Source: a bacterium (GTDB lineage: Bacteria > SZUA-79 > Acidulodesulfobacterales > Acidulodesulfobacteraceae). From it: a stretch of DNA of 64,000 nucleotides. The stretch is from NCBI GenBank assembly GCA_021798875.1, contig JAJZBN010000002.1:1-64000 (forward strand), written 5' to 3'. Under the pieces are notes generated by a model. The model searched no databases. It worked only from the letters and a program-made list of their open reading frames with translations, and was not told the origin of the DNA. Positions 51,494 to 61,098 of the stretch are shown here, one piece after another. The position numbers were made by a program, and so were the translations under genes. Position 1 is the first letter of the stretch. Every line of letters begins with the position of its first letter.

Positions 51494-52648
51494 TTAAATT
51501 TCTTTATTTTCCGAAAAACTTTTTTTTATTGGAACTTTTATAGTAAATTTGGTTCCGTAGTCGAGTTTTGACCTAACCTCTATGCACCCGCCCAGAGATT
51601 TAATAATGCTCATAGATATAGACAGGCCGAGTCCGGTGCTTGCAGAGTTTTTTCTTTTAGAAAAAAACGGGTCGAAAATTTTTTTAATGTCTTCCTGCGC
51701 AATACCGCAGCCGTTGTCAACTATTATTATATAAATATAATCTTTTATTTTTTTTGTTATAAAATATACTATTCCGGTTTCTTCGCGGACGGCTTGTACG
51801 GCATTTAAAGCTATGTTTAATAAAACCTGCCTGAGTCCGGCTTCGGAAAAGCTTATAAGCGGTATATCGGCTGCAAGGTTCTTTTTTATCATAATATTCT
51901 TTTTACCCGCGGTAAAAGAAATAAGCGCAAGCGTTTCTTCTATTGAATTGTTTACGTTAACTATATCGGAAGAATTGGAAACCGGACGAGATAAAGTAAG
52001 AAGTTTTTTTGTAATATCTTTGCATCTTTCAATTTCGTTCTTCATTAATTCAAAATATTTCTTTATATCGCATCCGCCTTCTTTCATTACATTTGCTATA
52101 TCCTTATTTTGAATAAGTTCGGAATTGCCGGCGCATATTTTTATCATGTCTATAGATGCCAGAATATTGTTGAGCGGATTGTTAATCTCATGAGCGATGC
52201 CTTCAGCAAGAAGTCCGACTTCCGACAGACGCTGGGAAAGATTGAATTTTAAATGGGCGTTGGAACCGTTTCCGAGGCATCTCAAAACCTCTACGGCGTA
52301 TCTTTTTCCGGTTTTTTCGTTCATATAAGGCGCAGAATTTATCTCTACGGCAATTTCCTTGCCGTATCTTCCGTAATGTCCGTGTATAACTTTTACGGTC
52401 TTGCCTTTTTTAATAACTTCTTCTATAGAGCAGGATTCAAGCAGCGGATCGCAAGGTTCATCCCTAAAATGACTAACCTTATAACAGTATCCTCCAATTA
52501 TTTCGCAAGACGGCATGCCCGAATCGTCTATAAAACGCTTATTTGCATAAACTATTTTATAATTTTCGTCTATAACGATAACGCCGTCGCTTATATTATC
52601 TAAAATATCGACGGCATTTATCGGCATATCGTTATATTTATTATGCAT
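51494..52648 (-). CDS. PAS-domain sensor histidine kinase with Cys/His-rich PAS insert
   Basis: This 384-residue soluble kinase has a PAS domain (about 10-125), HisKA with phospho-acceptor H153 in G-I-A-H-E-I-N-N-P-L, and a HATPase domain with an N-box (N-I-A-L-N-A-V-Q-A-V), D-N-G-C-G-I and G-L-G-L-S-I. The PAS carries an unusual C55-x4-H60-x5-C66-x6-C73 set followed by H89-x-H91, which suggests a bound metal or iron-sulfur centre. It pairs with the NtrC-type regulator 28 bases downstream. There is no membrane segment, so the signal is cytoplasmic. Confidence 0.9.
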   Translation of the reverse strand: MHNKYNDMPINAVDILDNISDGVIVIDENYKIVYANKRFIDDSGMPSCEIIGGYCYKVSHFRDEPCDPLLESCSIEEVIKKGKTVKVIHGHYGRYGKEIAVEINSAPYMNEKTGKRYAVEVLRCLGNGSNAHLKFNLSQRLSEVGLLAEGIAHEINNPLNNILASIDMIKICAGNSELIQNKDIANVMKEGGCDIKKYFELMKNEIERCKDITKKLLTLSRPVSNSSDIVNVNNSIEETLALISFTAGKKNIMIKKNLAADIPLISFSEAGLRQVLLNIALNAVQAVREETGIVYFITKKIKDYIYIIIVDNGCGIAQEDIKKIFDPFFSKRKNSASTGLGLSISMSIIKSLGGCIEVRSKLDYGTKFTIKVPIKKSFSENKEI

Positions 52649-52697
52649 ATTTATAATATACCATACTTTTCCGTTTTGCGGCGGAAGCCGTTATTCG

Positions 52698-52717
52698 GTC
52701 ATTGCGAAACAATCTCC
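52698..52717. repeat. Fragment resembling the widespread 'TCATTGCGA…CAATCTC' dispersed repeat
   Basis: The bases TCATTGCGAAACAATCTC match the two ends of a dispersed repeat I know from several bacterial phyla. In that repeat a longer, variable palindromic centre lies between TCATTGCGA and GCAATCTC. Here the centre is deleted to two or three bases. It lies directly beside the two palindromes at 52736-52803. The identification is from memory. Confidence 0.4.
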
Positions 52718-52735
52718 TGATTTCCATTTTGTGAC

Positions 52736-52803
52736 GGGGACGGAATTGAATTCCATCCCCTATCAATTTTGTGGTAGTGCCAGAATTGAATTCTGGCACT
52801 ACC
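52736..52803. repeat. Pair of related palindromes with shared GAATTGAATTC core
   Basis: Palindrome one (52736-52760) has 12-base arms GGGGACGGAATT/AATTCCATCCCC around a single G, with one mismatch. Palindrome two (52773-52803) has perfect 15-base arms GGTAGTGCCAGAATT/AATTCTGGCACTACC around the same G. They share the core GAATTGAATTC but have unrelated outer stems, both still self-complementary. This implies compensatory change or a family of related elements. No T-run follows on either strand. They fill the 160-base gap between rho and the kinase gene. Confidence 0.8.
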
Positions 52804-52808
52804 TTCAA

Positions 52809-54074
52809 TTACTGATTCATTAAGTTTAAAAAGTCGGCGTTGGATTTTGTATTTTTTATTTTATCGAGCAAAAACTCCATTGCTTCGGGAGTGTCCATAG
52901 TTGACAGGAGTTTTCTTAATATCCAAACCTTTTTTAAATGGTCTTTATCGACAAGGAGCTCTTCTTTTCTCGTTCCGGATTTATTTATATCTATTGCAGG
53001 GAAAATTCTTTTTTCCGAAAGTTTTCTATCCAAATTAACTTCAAGATTGCCTGTTCCTTTAAATTCTTCAAAAATTACTTCATCCATTCTCGAACCGGTA
53101 TCTATTAAAGCCGTAGCAATAATAGTCAAACTTCCGCCTTCTTCTATATTTCTTGCCGCTCCGAAAAATCTTTTGGGTTTATGCAATGCATTCGAATCAA
53201 CGCCTCCGGATAAAACTTTTCCGGAAGAAGGTATAGTAACGTTATACGCCCTTGCAAGACGAGTAATCGAATCAAGCAGAATAACTACGTCTTTTCCGGT
53301 TTCTACCAATCTTTTCGCTTTTTCTATAACTATTTCCGCAATTTGAATATGTCTCTGCGGCGGTTCGTCGAAAGTGGAGCTGATAACTTCTCCGTTAACC
53401 GATCTCTGCATATCGGTAACTTCTTCCGGTCTTTCGTCTATTAAAAGTACCATAAGAAAAATCTCTTTGTGGTTCGTATTTATTGCATGGGCAATATCTT
53501 TAAGCAGCATGGTCTTACCCGTTCTCGGAGGAGCGACTATCAGCCCCCTCTGTCCTTTTCCTATAGGAATTAATAAATCCATAAGCCTCGTGGACATATT
53601 TTTCGGATCGAATTCAAGGTTTATTTTTTCTTCGGGATATAAAGGCGTCAAATTATCGAATAATATCTTTTCTTTTGCAATTTCCGGATCTTCGAAGTTT
53701 ATGCTTTCTACTTTCAAAAGCGCATAAAATCTCTCGCTGTCTTTTGGCGGCCTGATAATTCCGCGTATAGTATCCCCCGTTCTTAAACCGAATTTCCTTA
53801 TCTGCGACGGAGACACGTAAATATCGTCCGGTCCGTGAAGATAATTTGCCTCAAGCGATCTTAAAAATCCGTATTGATCCGGCAGGATTTCTAAAACTCC
53901 TTCCCCCGAAATCAATCCGTTTTTTTCTGCCTGCTGGTTTTTTTCCGTTTCCGCTTGAAGCAGGGCATATATAAGATCCTGCTTGCGCATGCCGGATGCG
54001 CCTTCTATATTGTAATCCTTCGCTATTAGCAGCAGCTCGTTAATTTTTTTTGCCGATAACTCCTTAATGTTCAT
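52809..54074 (-). CDS. rho: Transcription termination factor Rho
   Basis: This 421-residue hexameric RNA helicase begins with the Rho N-terminal helical domain (M-N-I-K-E-L-S). The RNA-binding OB fold has G-F-L-R-S and Y-V-S-P-S-Q-I-R near 68-98. The ATPase has P-P-R-T-G-K-T near 182-188, the Walker B region [10 protein letters not shown], the Q-loop and the R-loop G-G-S-L-T-I. No insertion domain is present, so it is the compact form. Confidence 0.96.
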   Translation of the reverse strand: MNIKELSAKKINELLLIAKDYNIEGASGMRKQDLIYALLQAETEKNQQAEKNGLISGEGVLEILPDQYGFLRSLEANYLHGPDDIYVSPSQIRKFGLRTGDTIRGIIRPPKDSERFYALLKVESINFEDPEIAKEKILFDNLTPLYPEEKINLEFDPKNMSTRLMDLLIPIGKGQRGLIVAPPRTGKTMLLKDIAHAINTNHKEIFLMVLLIDERPEEVTDMQRSVNGEVISSTFDEPPQRHIQIAEIVIEKAKRLVETGKDVVILLDSITRLARAYNVTIPSSGKVLSGGVDSNALHKPKRFFGAARNIEEGGSLTIIATALIDTGSRMDEVIFEEFKGTGNLEVNLDRKLSEKRIFPAIDINKSGTRKEELLVDKDHLKKVWILRKLLSTMDTPEAMEFLLDKIKNTKSNADFLNLMNQ

Positions 54075-54098
54075 AAAGAACTCCTTTAAAAATTATTT

Positions 54099-55103
54099 TT
54101 ATATAACAGCCCACCTTTTTTCTCTTTTTGCATCTATTCTTCGTCCTTCCGCAATGTCCAAAATAGTTCTTTCGTTGCTGCCGTCGCATGGAAATTCCGA
54201 AACTCCGGCGTTTAACGACAATATATTCTGTCCATCTTTCTTAAAAGAATCCTCTGTTTCGTCGAATATTTTTTTAATCACGGTTTTGGCTTCTTCTTTT
54301 CCTACGTTAGGAAATAATATTATGAACTTATTGCCGTATCTGGATGCTGTATCAAATGCCCTTATATTTTTTTTGATTATATTTGCTATTATTGAAATAT
54401 TTTTATCTCCCGCTGTGTGTCCGTTGACCGAATTTAACTTATTTAGCTGGTTTATGGAAATCAATCCGACCGATAACTTACTGCCGTCCTTTGCCGCTTT
54501 TTGCATCTCCTGAAAAAGTTTTTCATGAAAGTATTTAAAATTATTCAGTCCCGACACATAGTCTATCTGAGAGCAGTCCCTCATTACCTGAATAGATCTA
54601 TCCGAATTTAAAATATATGCCAGTATTGAAAAAAATGTATCAAAAACCTTAGCTTTATCGAAACAGCAATTTTTAAAACCTTTAACGGAATACGTTATTA
54701 CAAAATACGAGTCCGAATAGGGCGTTTTAAGTTCATACGCATAAAGTTCCGAAACATTTTCATGTTCGAATAAACTACCGTATTCATCATATTTTTCTTT
54801 TTCTTTTTTAAAATCTATAAATAATCCTCCTTTTAAATGAGTTAATTTTTCGATAATTTTAAAAGGGGGATTCTCGTTGATTTTTTTAATAAAAAAATTT
54901 GAATAGCCTCTGGATATTTTAACGCTTTCCCCTGCATCGTATTTTTTATGCAAAAACATAATGGCAGTTGCCCCGAAAGAATATTCGAATGCAATATTTA
55001 CAAAATGCATAACCTCTTCCGCAGTTTTTCTTTGCGAAGCAAACTCCATAAGTTCTTCTATTAACTTATATCCTATATCTTCGCAATTTTTATTCCCTTC
55101 CAT
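54099..55103 (-). CDS. GGDEF-like protein with a degenerate active site
   Basis: This 334-residue soluble protein has an N-terminal region (1-185) of GAF-like predicted α/β character. The C-terminal GGDEF fold has N-S-V-N-G-H-T-A-G-D near 227-236 and a later S-L-N-A-G-V-S. Where R-Y-G-G-D-E-F is expected it has R-Y-G-N-K-F, one residue shorter and lacking the catalytic acids. It is therefore unlikely to make cyclic di-GMP and might bind it or act as a regulator. It sits 24 bases ahead of rho on the same strand. It has an AGGAGGC site before the ATG. Confidence 0.8.
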   Translation of the reverse strand: MEGNKNCEDIGYKLIEELMEFASQRKTAEEVMHFVNIAFEYSFGATAIMFLHKKYDAGESVKISRGYSNFFIKKINENPPFKIIEKLTHLKGGLFIDFKKEKEKYDEYGSLFEHENVSELYAYELKTPYSDSYFVITYSVKGFKNCCFDKAKVFDTFFSILAYILNSDRSIQVMRDCSQIDYVSGLNNFKYFHEKLFQEMQKAAKDGSKLSVGLISINQLNKLNSVNGHTAGDKNISIIANIIKKNIRAFDTASRYGNKFIILFPNVGKEEAKTVIKKIFDETEDSFKKDGQNILSLNAGVSEFPCDGSNERTILDIAEGRRIDAKREKRWAVI

Positions 55104-55229
55104 AAAATAATGCCTCCTTTTATCGGGTAATTATATTAAAAGCCGAATATGTCTATTATTTATACTATTTTTATGCAGTTTTTTTAAATTTTATTTATTA
55201 TTTATTAATGACTATTTAAATATTGCCGT

Positions 55230-55859
55230 TTATTGCGAAACAGGTATATTTATCGGAATAGATTTAAGTTTCTCTCCGTATATAGTTTTTAAAAATTGTA
55301 CAAAAAATTCGATCTGCGGAATTAAAAATTTAAATCCGAAATTATTGTTTATTATAAAATCCGCTTCTTTAATTTTTTCTTTCTGGTTTAATTGATTTTT
55401 ATCTCTTTTGACAAAGTCTTCTATATCGAATTTTTTATAAGACCGTATAAGTCTTTTTGAAAAATCGCAGGTTACTATGGCTGTTTTATTTAAATTCCTA
55501 TAAAATCCCGATTCTATAATAACTGCTCCTTCTATAACGGCGGCGCTCTCGCTTCTTTCGGCAAGAAACACGTCTATATTTTGCCGCAAAGCAGGATAAA
55601 CTATATCTTCTAAAACTTTTTTTTTTGAAATATCCGAAAAAATTATATCGGCAAGAATCCTACGGTCTATATCATTATCTTTATTTAAGATTTTATTTCC
55701 AAAAAAATCAACAATTTTTTTATATTCCAAGTTGTTTTTTTTATAAATTTTTTTTGCCTCTTCATCGAGGTTTACGGTTAAAAAGCCGTAATTTTTAAAT
55801 AAATTAAGCACCGTTGTTTTGCCTGAACCTATAGAGCCGGTCAATCCTATTTTAATCAT
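55230..55859 (-). CDS. coaE: Dephospho-CoA kinase
   Basis: This 209-residue kinase does the last step of coenzyme A synthesis. It has the P-loop G-L-T-G-S-I-G-S-G-K-T-T near 5-16, the early acidic D-E-E-A near 32 and the D-I-x-R-R-I-L-A-D region near 64-72. It follows pgeF by four bases. The 126 bases before the GGDEF-like gene are AT-rich without clear signals. Confidence 0.9.
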   Translation of the reverse strand: MIKIGLTGSIGSGKTTVLNLFKNYGFLTVNLDEEAKKIYKKNNLEYKKIVDFFGNKILNKDNDIDRRILADIIFSDISKKKVLEDIVYPALRQNIDVFLAERSESAAVIEGAVIIESGFYRNLNKTAIVTCDFSKRLIRSYKKFDIEDFVKRDKNQLNQKEKIKEADFIINNNFGFKFLIPQIEFFVQFLKTIYGEKLKSIPINIPVSQ

Positions 55860-55863
55860 TTAT

Positions 55864-56646
55864 TTATAAAACTCCGGTATGATATTTATTTGCTATCGAA
55901 ATGAATGAAACCTGCCTTTTGTCGGTCTTATTGCGTCTATAACTGAAAAAATCTTCGTTTTCCATAGTGCATTCATTTATATCGAAGATGTTTTTATCGT
56001 TTAATCCATTAAAAATTAATTCATTTTTAATAAAAGATTTTAAATCGAAAAAGATTTTGTCCTTCCCGTTATCGTTATTTTTTTGAAAAAAATTTATATT
56101 TGAATTATTTTGCTTTAAAAATAAATTTACAAAATCTTCTTTAACTTCGTAACATTTCTTACAGACGGAAGGTCCTATAACCGCCAAAATCGAACCGGCA
56201 TTTATATCAAACCCCTTTGCCAGTATGGATACCGCATTTTTTATTATTCCTCCGTATGCTCCTTTCCATCCGCAATGCACAGCACCAACGGCGGTAACTG
56301 TTTTACCTTTAAAGCCGGCGAAAAGCACGGGAACGCAGTCTGCCGTCCTTATGCATAAAACTATGCCTTTAACTCCCGTGAAAACTCCGTCCGCATCGGC
56401 GTTATCAAAAAAAATGGGGCTATTTTTTGCTTTTTCTTTAAATTTTTCGTCTAAAACGTTAATATTTGCGCCGTGGCTCTGTTTGATTTCATACGAATAA
56501 TCTTCGGAGACTATGTCTAAAAACTCTTCTCTTGCCGATTTACCTGCAGGGTTAGCCGGATTAAAATCGATAGAATCGTCCATAAAACCGTATTTTATTC
56601 CAAATTCGTCAAGATTTAACTCTTTTTTATCTAATTTATAAATCAT
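55864..56646 (-). CDS. pgeF: Peptidoglycan editing factor PgeF (YfiH, laccase-like)
   Basis: This 260-residue protein has the family's zinc-site residues: His in K-Q-S-H-G-A-N near 58, Cys in R-T-A-D-C-V-P-V near 104, and His in V-H-C-G-W-K-G near 122. Once called polyphenol oxidase, the family is now known to correct misincorporated amino acids in peptidoglycan precursors. Its ATG overlaps the rluD stop (56643-56646), the common order. Confidence 0.9.
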   Translation of the reverse strand: MIYKLDKKELNLDEFGIKYGFMDDSIDFNPANPAGKSAREEFLDIVSEDYSYEIKQSHGANINVLDEKFKEKAKNSPIFFDNADADGVFTGVKGIVLCIRTADCVPVLFAGFKGKTVTAVGAVHCGWKGAYGGIIKNAVSILAKGFDINAGSILAVIGPSVCKKCYEVKEDFVNLFLKQNNSNINFFQKNNDNGKDKIFFDLKSFIKNELIFNGLNDKNIFDINECTMENEDFFSYRRNKTDKRQVSFISIANKYHTGVL

Positions 56647-57596
56647 AATAGAACATCTTTATCATTATCGTCGTAATCGTCTAACAGCCATAACATATCT
56701 TCGGGAAATTTAGCTTTCAATATCGTTTTTTCTTTGTTCGCAGGGTGAGGAAATTCAAGCATATATGCATGAAGCATCTGTCTTTTGACGAAATTTAAAC
56801 TTCTATATCTGTTTTCTATATCTTTTCTTTTATACAGCTTATCTCCTACTATCGGATAGCCCATCTCAAAAAGGGAAACCCTTATTTGATGCGTTCTTCC
56901 CGTTTCAGGCAAAACCTTAAGAAGGGTTGCCACACCTCTTATATATTTTATGTTTTCAAAGCGGGTAAGACAGTATTTTCCAGTTTCTTTTTTATCCATT
57001 GACATCTTAACCCTGCTTTTGGCGTCTCTTTTTATATAGCCTTCTATGCATCCGCTTTTTTGAGTCAAAATACCGTAAACCGCCGCAAAATAAGTCTTTT
57101 TAATTTCCCTGTTTTTAAAACTTTCCGCAAGAGCGTTATGCGCAAAATCGTTTTTGGCTATAAGCATAATGCCGGAAGTATCTTTATCTAACCGGTGAAC
57201 TATTCCCGGCCTTTCTACCCCGCCTATACCCGACAGATCGGAAATCTTCCCCATTAAAATATTAACGAGGGTATTGTCATAGTTGCCTTTACCAGGGTGG
57301 GACGAAATACCTGCAGGTTTATTTACTGCCGCAATATATTCGTCTTCATAGATTATTTCAATATCTCTGTCTAATATCTTTATGCCCGGCTTAACAGGAT
57401 CGGGTTCGTCAAAAACAACGGAATTACCGTCTTTTAATAAATATGCGGGTTTTTTTACCGCTTCTCCGTTAACCTTTACGGCACCGTTTAAAATCTGCTT
57501 TTTAATGAAAGTTCTTGTTTTATCGGAAAATTTTGAGGATAAAAAGATATCCAATCTTACTGCCTGACCATAATAAATAAACGAAACTATTCCCAT
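56643..57596 (-). CDS. rluD: RluA/RluD-family pseudouridine synthase
   Basis: This 317-residue protein has an N-terminal S4 RNA-binding domain (about 10-75). The catalytic domain has the Asp in H-R-L-D-K-D-T-S-G near 135-143 and the K-P-A-G-I-S-S-H-P near 92-100. The gene order and length fit RluD, which modifies 23S rRNA helix 69, although RluC-like specificity cannot be excluded. It overlaps gpmI by ten bases. Confidence 0.85.
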   Translation of the reverse strand: MGIVSFIYYGQAVRLDIFLSSKFSDKTRTFIKKQILNGAVKVNGEAVKKPAYLLKDGNSVVFDEPDPVKPGIKILDRDIEIIYEDEYIAAVNKPAGISSHPGKGNYDNTLVNILMGKISDLSGIGGVERPGIVHRLDKDTSGIMLIAKNDFAHNALAESFKNREIKKTYFAAVYGILTQKSGCIEGYIKRDAKSRVKMSMDKKETGKYCLTRFENIKYIRGVATLLKVLPETGRTHQIRVSLFEMGYPIVGDKLYKRKDIENRYRSLNFVKRQMLHAYMLEFPHPANKEKTILKAKFPEDMLWLLDDYDDNDKDVLL

Positions 57597-59140
57597 AAAA
57601 CGCGTCCGGTCATTTCGGCCGGCACTTCTAATCCCATAAGCTTCAAAACGGTCGGCGCAATATCCGCAAGCCTTCCTGGTTTTAAAGGATGAATTTCCTT
57701 GTAATCGTTAGAAACTATGACGAACGGTACCGGATTAAGCGTGTGGTTAGTCATAGGTTTGCCGTCATCGTCTATCATAGTTTCGGCATTGCCGTGGTCC
57801 GCCGTTATAGCGCACACGCAGTCGCCTATGCTTAAAATTTCCGGAATTATCTCGCTAATTGCCGAATTTACGGTCTGCACCGCTTTTATAGCCGCATCGT
57901 AATTGCCGGTATGCCCAACCATATCGCAATTTGCAAAATTACATACGATTAATTCATATTTGCCGGATTTAATTTTTTCTATAAGAGCATCCTTGATTTT
58001 AAAAGCGCTCATTTCCGGTATTAAATCGTAGGTCTTAAACTCTCTCGGAGAAGGTATAAGCATTCTTTCCTCGTTTTTAAAAGGTTCCTCCCTTCCGCAG
58101 TTGAAAAAATAAGTTACGTGAGCGTATTTTTCGGTTTCCGCTATCCTGAACTGGCTAAAACCGAGGTTTGATACAACCTCACCCAGAATATTTAAATAAT
58201 TTTGAGGCTCTATAATATATTTATTTTTGAAAGAATCGTCGTATTTAGTCATCGTAATAAAATTTTCGACCGGTTTAAACTGCCCTCTCGAAAAATAATT
58301 GAAATCGGCAAAAGTAAGCGCCATAGTAATCTCTTTTGCCCTGTCTGCCCTGAAATTAAAGAAAACAACTCCATCGTCTTCTTTGAGTCTGCCGTCGTTT
58401 TGTTCTCCGTTGTCGATTACTATAGCCGGCATAAATTCATCGGTAATGCCGTCTCCATAAAATTTATTCACGGCTTCCAAAGGATTGCTAAATTTTTCTC
58501 CTTTTAGCCGAGTCAGCAAATTAAACGCAACTTCAACCCTGTCCCAGCGCGTATCTCTGTCCATAGCGTAAAATCTTCCGCAAAGCGTCGAAATAAATAC
58601 TTTACCTGAATAAGGACTTATATGTTCCGTTAATTTTTTAAGAAAAATCGGTGAACTTTGCGGCGGAGAATCCCTGCCGTCCAAAAAAGGATGAATATAA
58701 ATTTTTTTTATTCCGTTTTTATAAAAAATATCGATTAAGTAAAATAAATGGCTTAACTCTGAATGAACCCCGCTTTCGGAAAGAAGGCCCATAAGATGAA
58801 CCGTAGAATTTACAGATTTTATTTTTTCGATAAATTCCGATAAAACATCGCTATCTTTCAGTTTATTTTCTTTTATAAGCAGGTCTATTTTAGTTAAATC
58901 CTGCATTATTATACGTCCTGCGCCTATATTGGAATGCCCTACCTCAGAGTTACCCATAGTATTTTCGGGCAATCCTACGTCGAGCCCGTGCGCCTTTAAC
59001 GTAGTGTACGGATAATCTTTGAAAAGTTTTTCTATAAATTTCGGTTTAGCGTTTACTATTGCATTTCCTTTAATCTTTTCGGATATGCCGAAACCGTCCA
59101 TTATTATCAAAACGGCTTTTTTCAATTTTTGCGTTGACAT
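57587..59140 (-). CDS. gpmI: Cofactor-independent phosphoglycerate mutase
   Basis: This 517-residue two-manganese enzyme of glycolysis has M-D-G-F-G near 14-18, the phosphoserine in G-N-S-E-V-G-H near 62-68 and the metal-binding D-M-V-G-H-T near 405-410 and T-A-D-H-G-N-A-E near 444-451. It lies 64 bases after the LapB-like gene and starts the overlapping gpmI-rluD-pgeF run. Confidence 0.95.
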   Translation of the reverse strand: MSTQKLKKAVLIIMDGFGISEKIKGNAIVNAKPKFIEKLFKDYPYTTLKAHGLDVGLPENTMGNSEVGHSNIGAGRIIMQDLTKIDLLIKENKLKDSDVLSEFIEKIKSVNSTVHLMGLLSESGVHSELSHLFYLIDIFYKNGIKKIYIHPFLDGRDSPPQSSPIFLKKLTEHISPYSGKVFISTLCGRFYAMDRDTRWDRVEVAFNLLTRLKGEKFSNPLEAVNKFYGDGITDEFMPAIVIDNGEQNDGRLKEDDGVVFFNFRADRAKEITMALTFADFNYFSRGQFKPVENFITMTKYDDSFKNKYIIEPQNYLNILGEVVSNLGFSQFRIAETEKYAHVTYFFNCGREEPFKNEERMLIPSPREFKTYDLIPEMSAFKIKDALIEKIKSGKYELIVCNFANCDMVGHTGNYDAAIKAVQTVNSAISEIIPEILSIGDCVCAITADHGNAETMIDDDGKPMTNHTLNPVPFVIVSNDYKEIHPLKPGRLADIAPTVLKLMGLEVPAEMTGRVLWE

Positions 59141-59204
59141 TGATTTATTACCTATTAAGAATATATATTTATATATATGCGCTGCCTGAAAATTTAACTA
59201 ACGG

Positions 59205-60575
59205 CTATCTCAGAATAGAGGAAATATTTTTTTCATCGTCTTTAGCGGCGGTTTCATATAGCGTGCCGGCAGTTTTAATATTATAAGTGTTCCATTTATT
59301 GCATGAAGGACATATAGACGAATAATTATAAGAGGTATGACCGCAGTTGGAACATACAAAAGGCAGTTTAACGGGATAGCTGCTTTTTAACGCTTTTCTA
59401 AAGTTTACGGAAGCGTCGTTATATTTTCCTCTTTTGAAATAACATTCCGCAAGCAGTAAATTTAAGGTGTTATCCTTAAAAATATTAGCGGGAATTAAAG
59501 ATAAAATTTCTATAGCATCGTCTATCATCTCTAACCTTATATACAATTTTCCCAGGAAAAGCCTGTATTCCCATCTTTCGGGATTGTCGTAAATAAGTTC
59601 CTGATAAAATCTTATTATATTTTCGGGATGATTGGTCTTTATCGAAACGTCTTCTATTTTTATTGCAATAGCTAAATTAGACGTTCTAAGAAAAGCTTTT
59701 TCCCACAATTCGAAAGCTTCGTTTATTTTTCCTTTTTTTATTAAAGCATCTCCTAAGGATAAATAAGCCGGCACGAAATTTTTGTCCTGGCTAAGCACCT
59801 GATTAAAACGTTTCATCGACCTTACGGTATCGTTTTCGGATTCGAGAAGATATTTGCCGAATTCATATTTCAAACCCAGCATAACCTGTTCTTCTTTTTT
59901 GTTTATGTCTTTATCTTTCGACTGCGAAAGAAAAAGTTTGGACATTCTGTATGCGTTTTTCCATTCCTCTTTTTTTATAAAAATATCTTTTAACTGCGAT
60001 ATGGCATAAAGGTCGTCGGACGAATATTCAAACGCTTTATTAAAATAAAAAACGGCTTTATCGTAATCTTTGGTGAGTTTATAAAGATTTCCTGCTTCGT
60101 TTAGCGCCGTAACGTTTTCTTTTTCTATTTCTAAAGCTTTATTCAAGGCATTTTCCGCTTCTTTAATATTTCCCTTATGCTTATATATTTTTACAAGCAG
60201 AAGATACGCTCCTATATTATTCGGATAATTAATCAGATATTTTTTTATTAAATCTATTCCCTTATCGTACTGTCCTTTAACATACGCTTCAAACGCTCTA
60301 TTTACGGAATTGTCGAGTTCGGTTTTTATATACTGCTTTCTTTTGTAAAATATATTTTTTATCTGAACTATAGAATCTTTTAAAACGTTTATAATTAAAA
60401 TGATAGCTATACCTATAAGGAATGCGGCGAAGATATAAATTATAAGATAATTATGGATAACGTAAAGTTTTCCGGGGGCATAATGCAGAGGAACCCTCTG
60501 AGGATTAAGGGCATAAAGGTATTCAAAAAATGCGACTAAAACAAGTATCGCTATTATGACGGTTATTATATACAT
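59205..60575 (-). CDS. LapB-like TPR protein with C-terminal zinc ribbon
   Basis: This 456-residue protein has two N-terminal membrane helices (about 3-22 and 45-68). A chain of about eight tetratricopeptide units follows (about 90-385), with cores such as A-E-N-A-L-N-K-A-L-E-I and D-K-A-V-F-Y-F-N-K-A-F. The final C-S-N-C-G and C-P-S-C-N form a rubredoxin-type metal site. This layout is that of LapB/YciM, which regulates LPS synthesis through LpxC degradation. It has one more N-terminal membrane helix than the E. coli protein, so orthology is likely but not proven. Confidence 0.75.
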   Translation of the reverse strand: MYIITVIIAILVLVAFFEYLYALNPQRVPLHYAPGKLYVIHNYLIIYIFAAFLIGIAIILIINVLKDSIVQIKNIFYKRKQYIKTELDNSVNRAFEAYVKGQYDKGIDLIKKYLINYPNNIGAYLLLVKIYKHKGNIKEAENALNKALEIEKENVTALNEAGNLYKLTKDYDKAVFYFNKAFEYSSDDLYAISQLKDIFIKKEEWKNAYRMSKLFLSQSKDKDINKKEEQVMLGLKYEFGKYLLESENDTVRSMKRFNQVLSQDKNFVPAYLSLGDALIKKGKINEAFELWEKAFLRTSNLAIAIKIEDVSIKTNHPENIIRFYQELIYDNPERWEYRLFLGKLYIRLEMIDDAIEILSLIPANIFKDNTLNLLLAECYFKRGKYNDASVNFRKALKSSYPVKLPFVCSNCGHTSYNYSSICPSCNKWNTYNIKTAGTLYETAAKDDEKNISSILR

Positions 60576-60705
60576 ATTTGACGTCTGCCTTTTATTATAT
60601 ATATTTATATATCATATTATTATGGTTTATTTTCCGCATATACGCTCATAGCCTTTATTCGTTTACGTTTAAAAATAACTTTATAATTTTATTACTTTTA
60701 TATTT

Positions 60706-61098
60706 TTAATTAACGTTTGAGGTTTCGCCGAAAGAAGATTCCACAATTAATTCTTTAGCCTCCGGCCACAAACCTTCTATATTATAATAATTTCTTAAGT
60801 CGTCATGGATTAAATGAACCATAATACCGCCGTAATCTATGACTATCCATCTTGCGCCAGGCGTAGAAATTCCTTCCTGCCCTAGAGGTTTTTGTTTGAA
60901 AGAAGACAGCAGATTATCGGCTATAGTGTTAAGGTGTCTGTCCGAAGAACCGCTTGCCACGAATATAAAATCGGTAATGCTTGAAATTTTTCTAACGTCT
61001 AAAACTATTATATCGCGGGCTTTTTTCTCCAAAAGAAAATTTATTATAGCCCTAACGTCTTTATTTGTTCTTTTTAGCGGTTTTCTATTTTGATTCAT
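60706..61098 (-). CDS. rsfS: Ribosome silencing factor RsfS
   Basis: This 130-residue protein has the DUF143 pattern: K-A-R-D-I-I-V-L-D-V-R near 32-42, S-I-T-D-F-I-F-V-A-S-G-S-S-D-R-H near 45-60, and the W-I-V-I-D-Y-G-G-I-M-V-H-L near 84-96. RsfS binds L14 and blocks subunit joining in starvation. Its start overlaps nadD by 14 bases. The 130-base gap to the LapB-like gene is AT-rich without a recognisable signal. Confidence 0.92.
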   Translation of the reverse strand: MNQNRKPLKRTNKDVRAIINFLLEKKARDIIVLDVRKISSITDFIFVASGSSDRHLNTIADNLLSSFKQKPLGQEGISTPGARWIVIDYGGIMVHLIHDDLRNYYNIEGLWPEAKELIVESSFGETSNVN

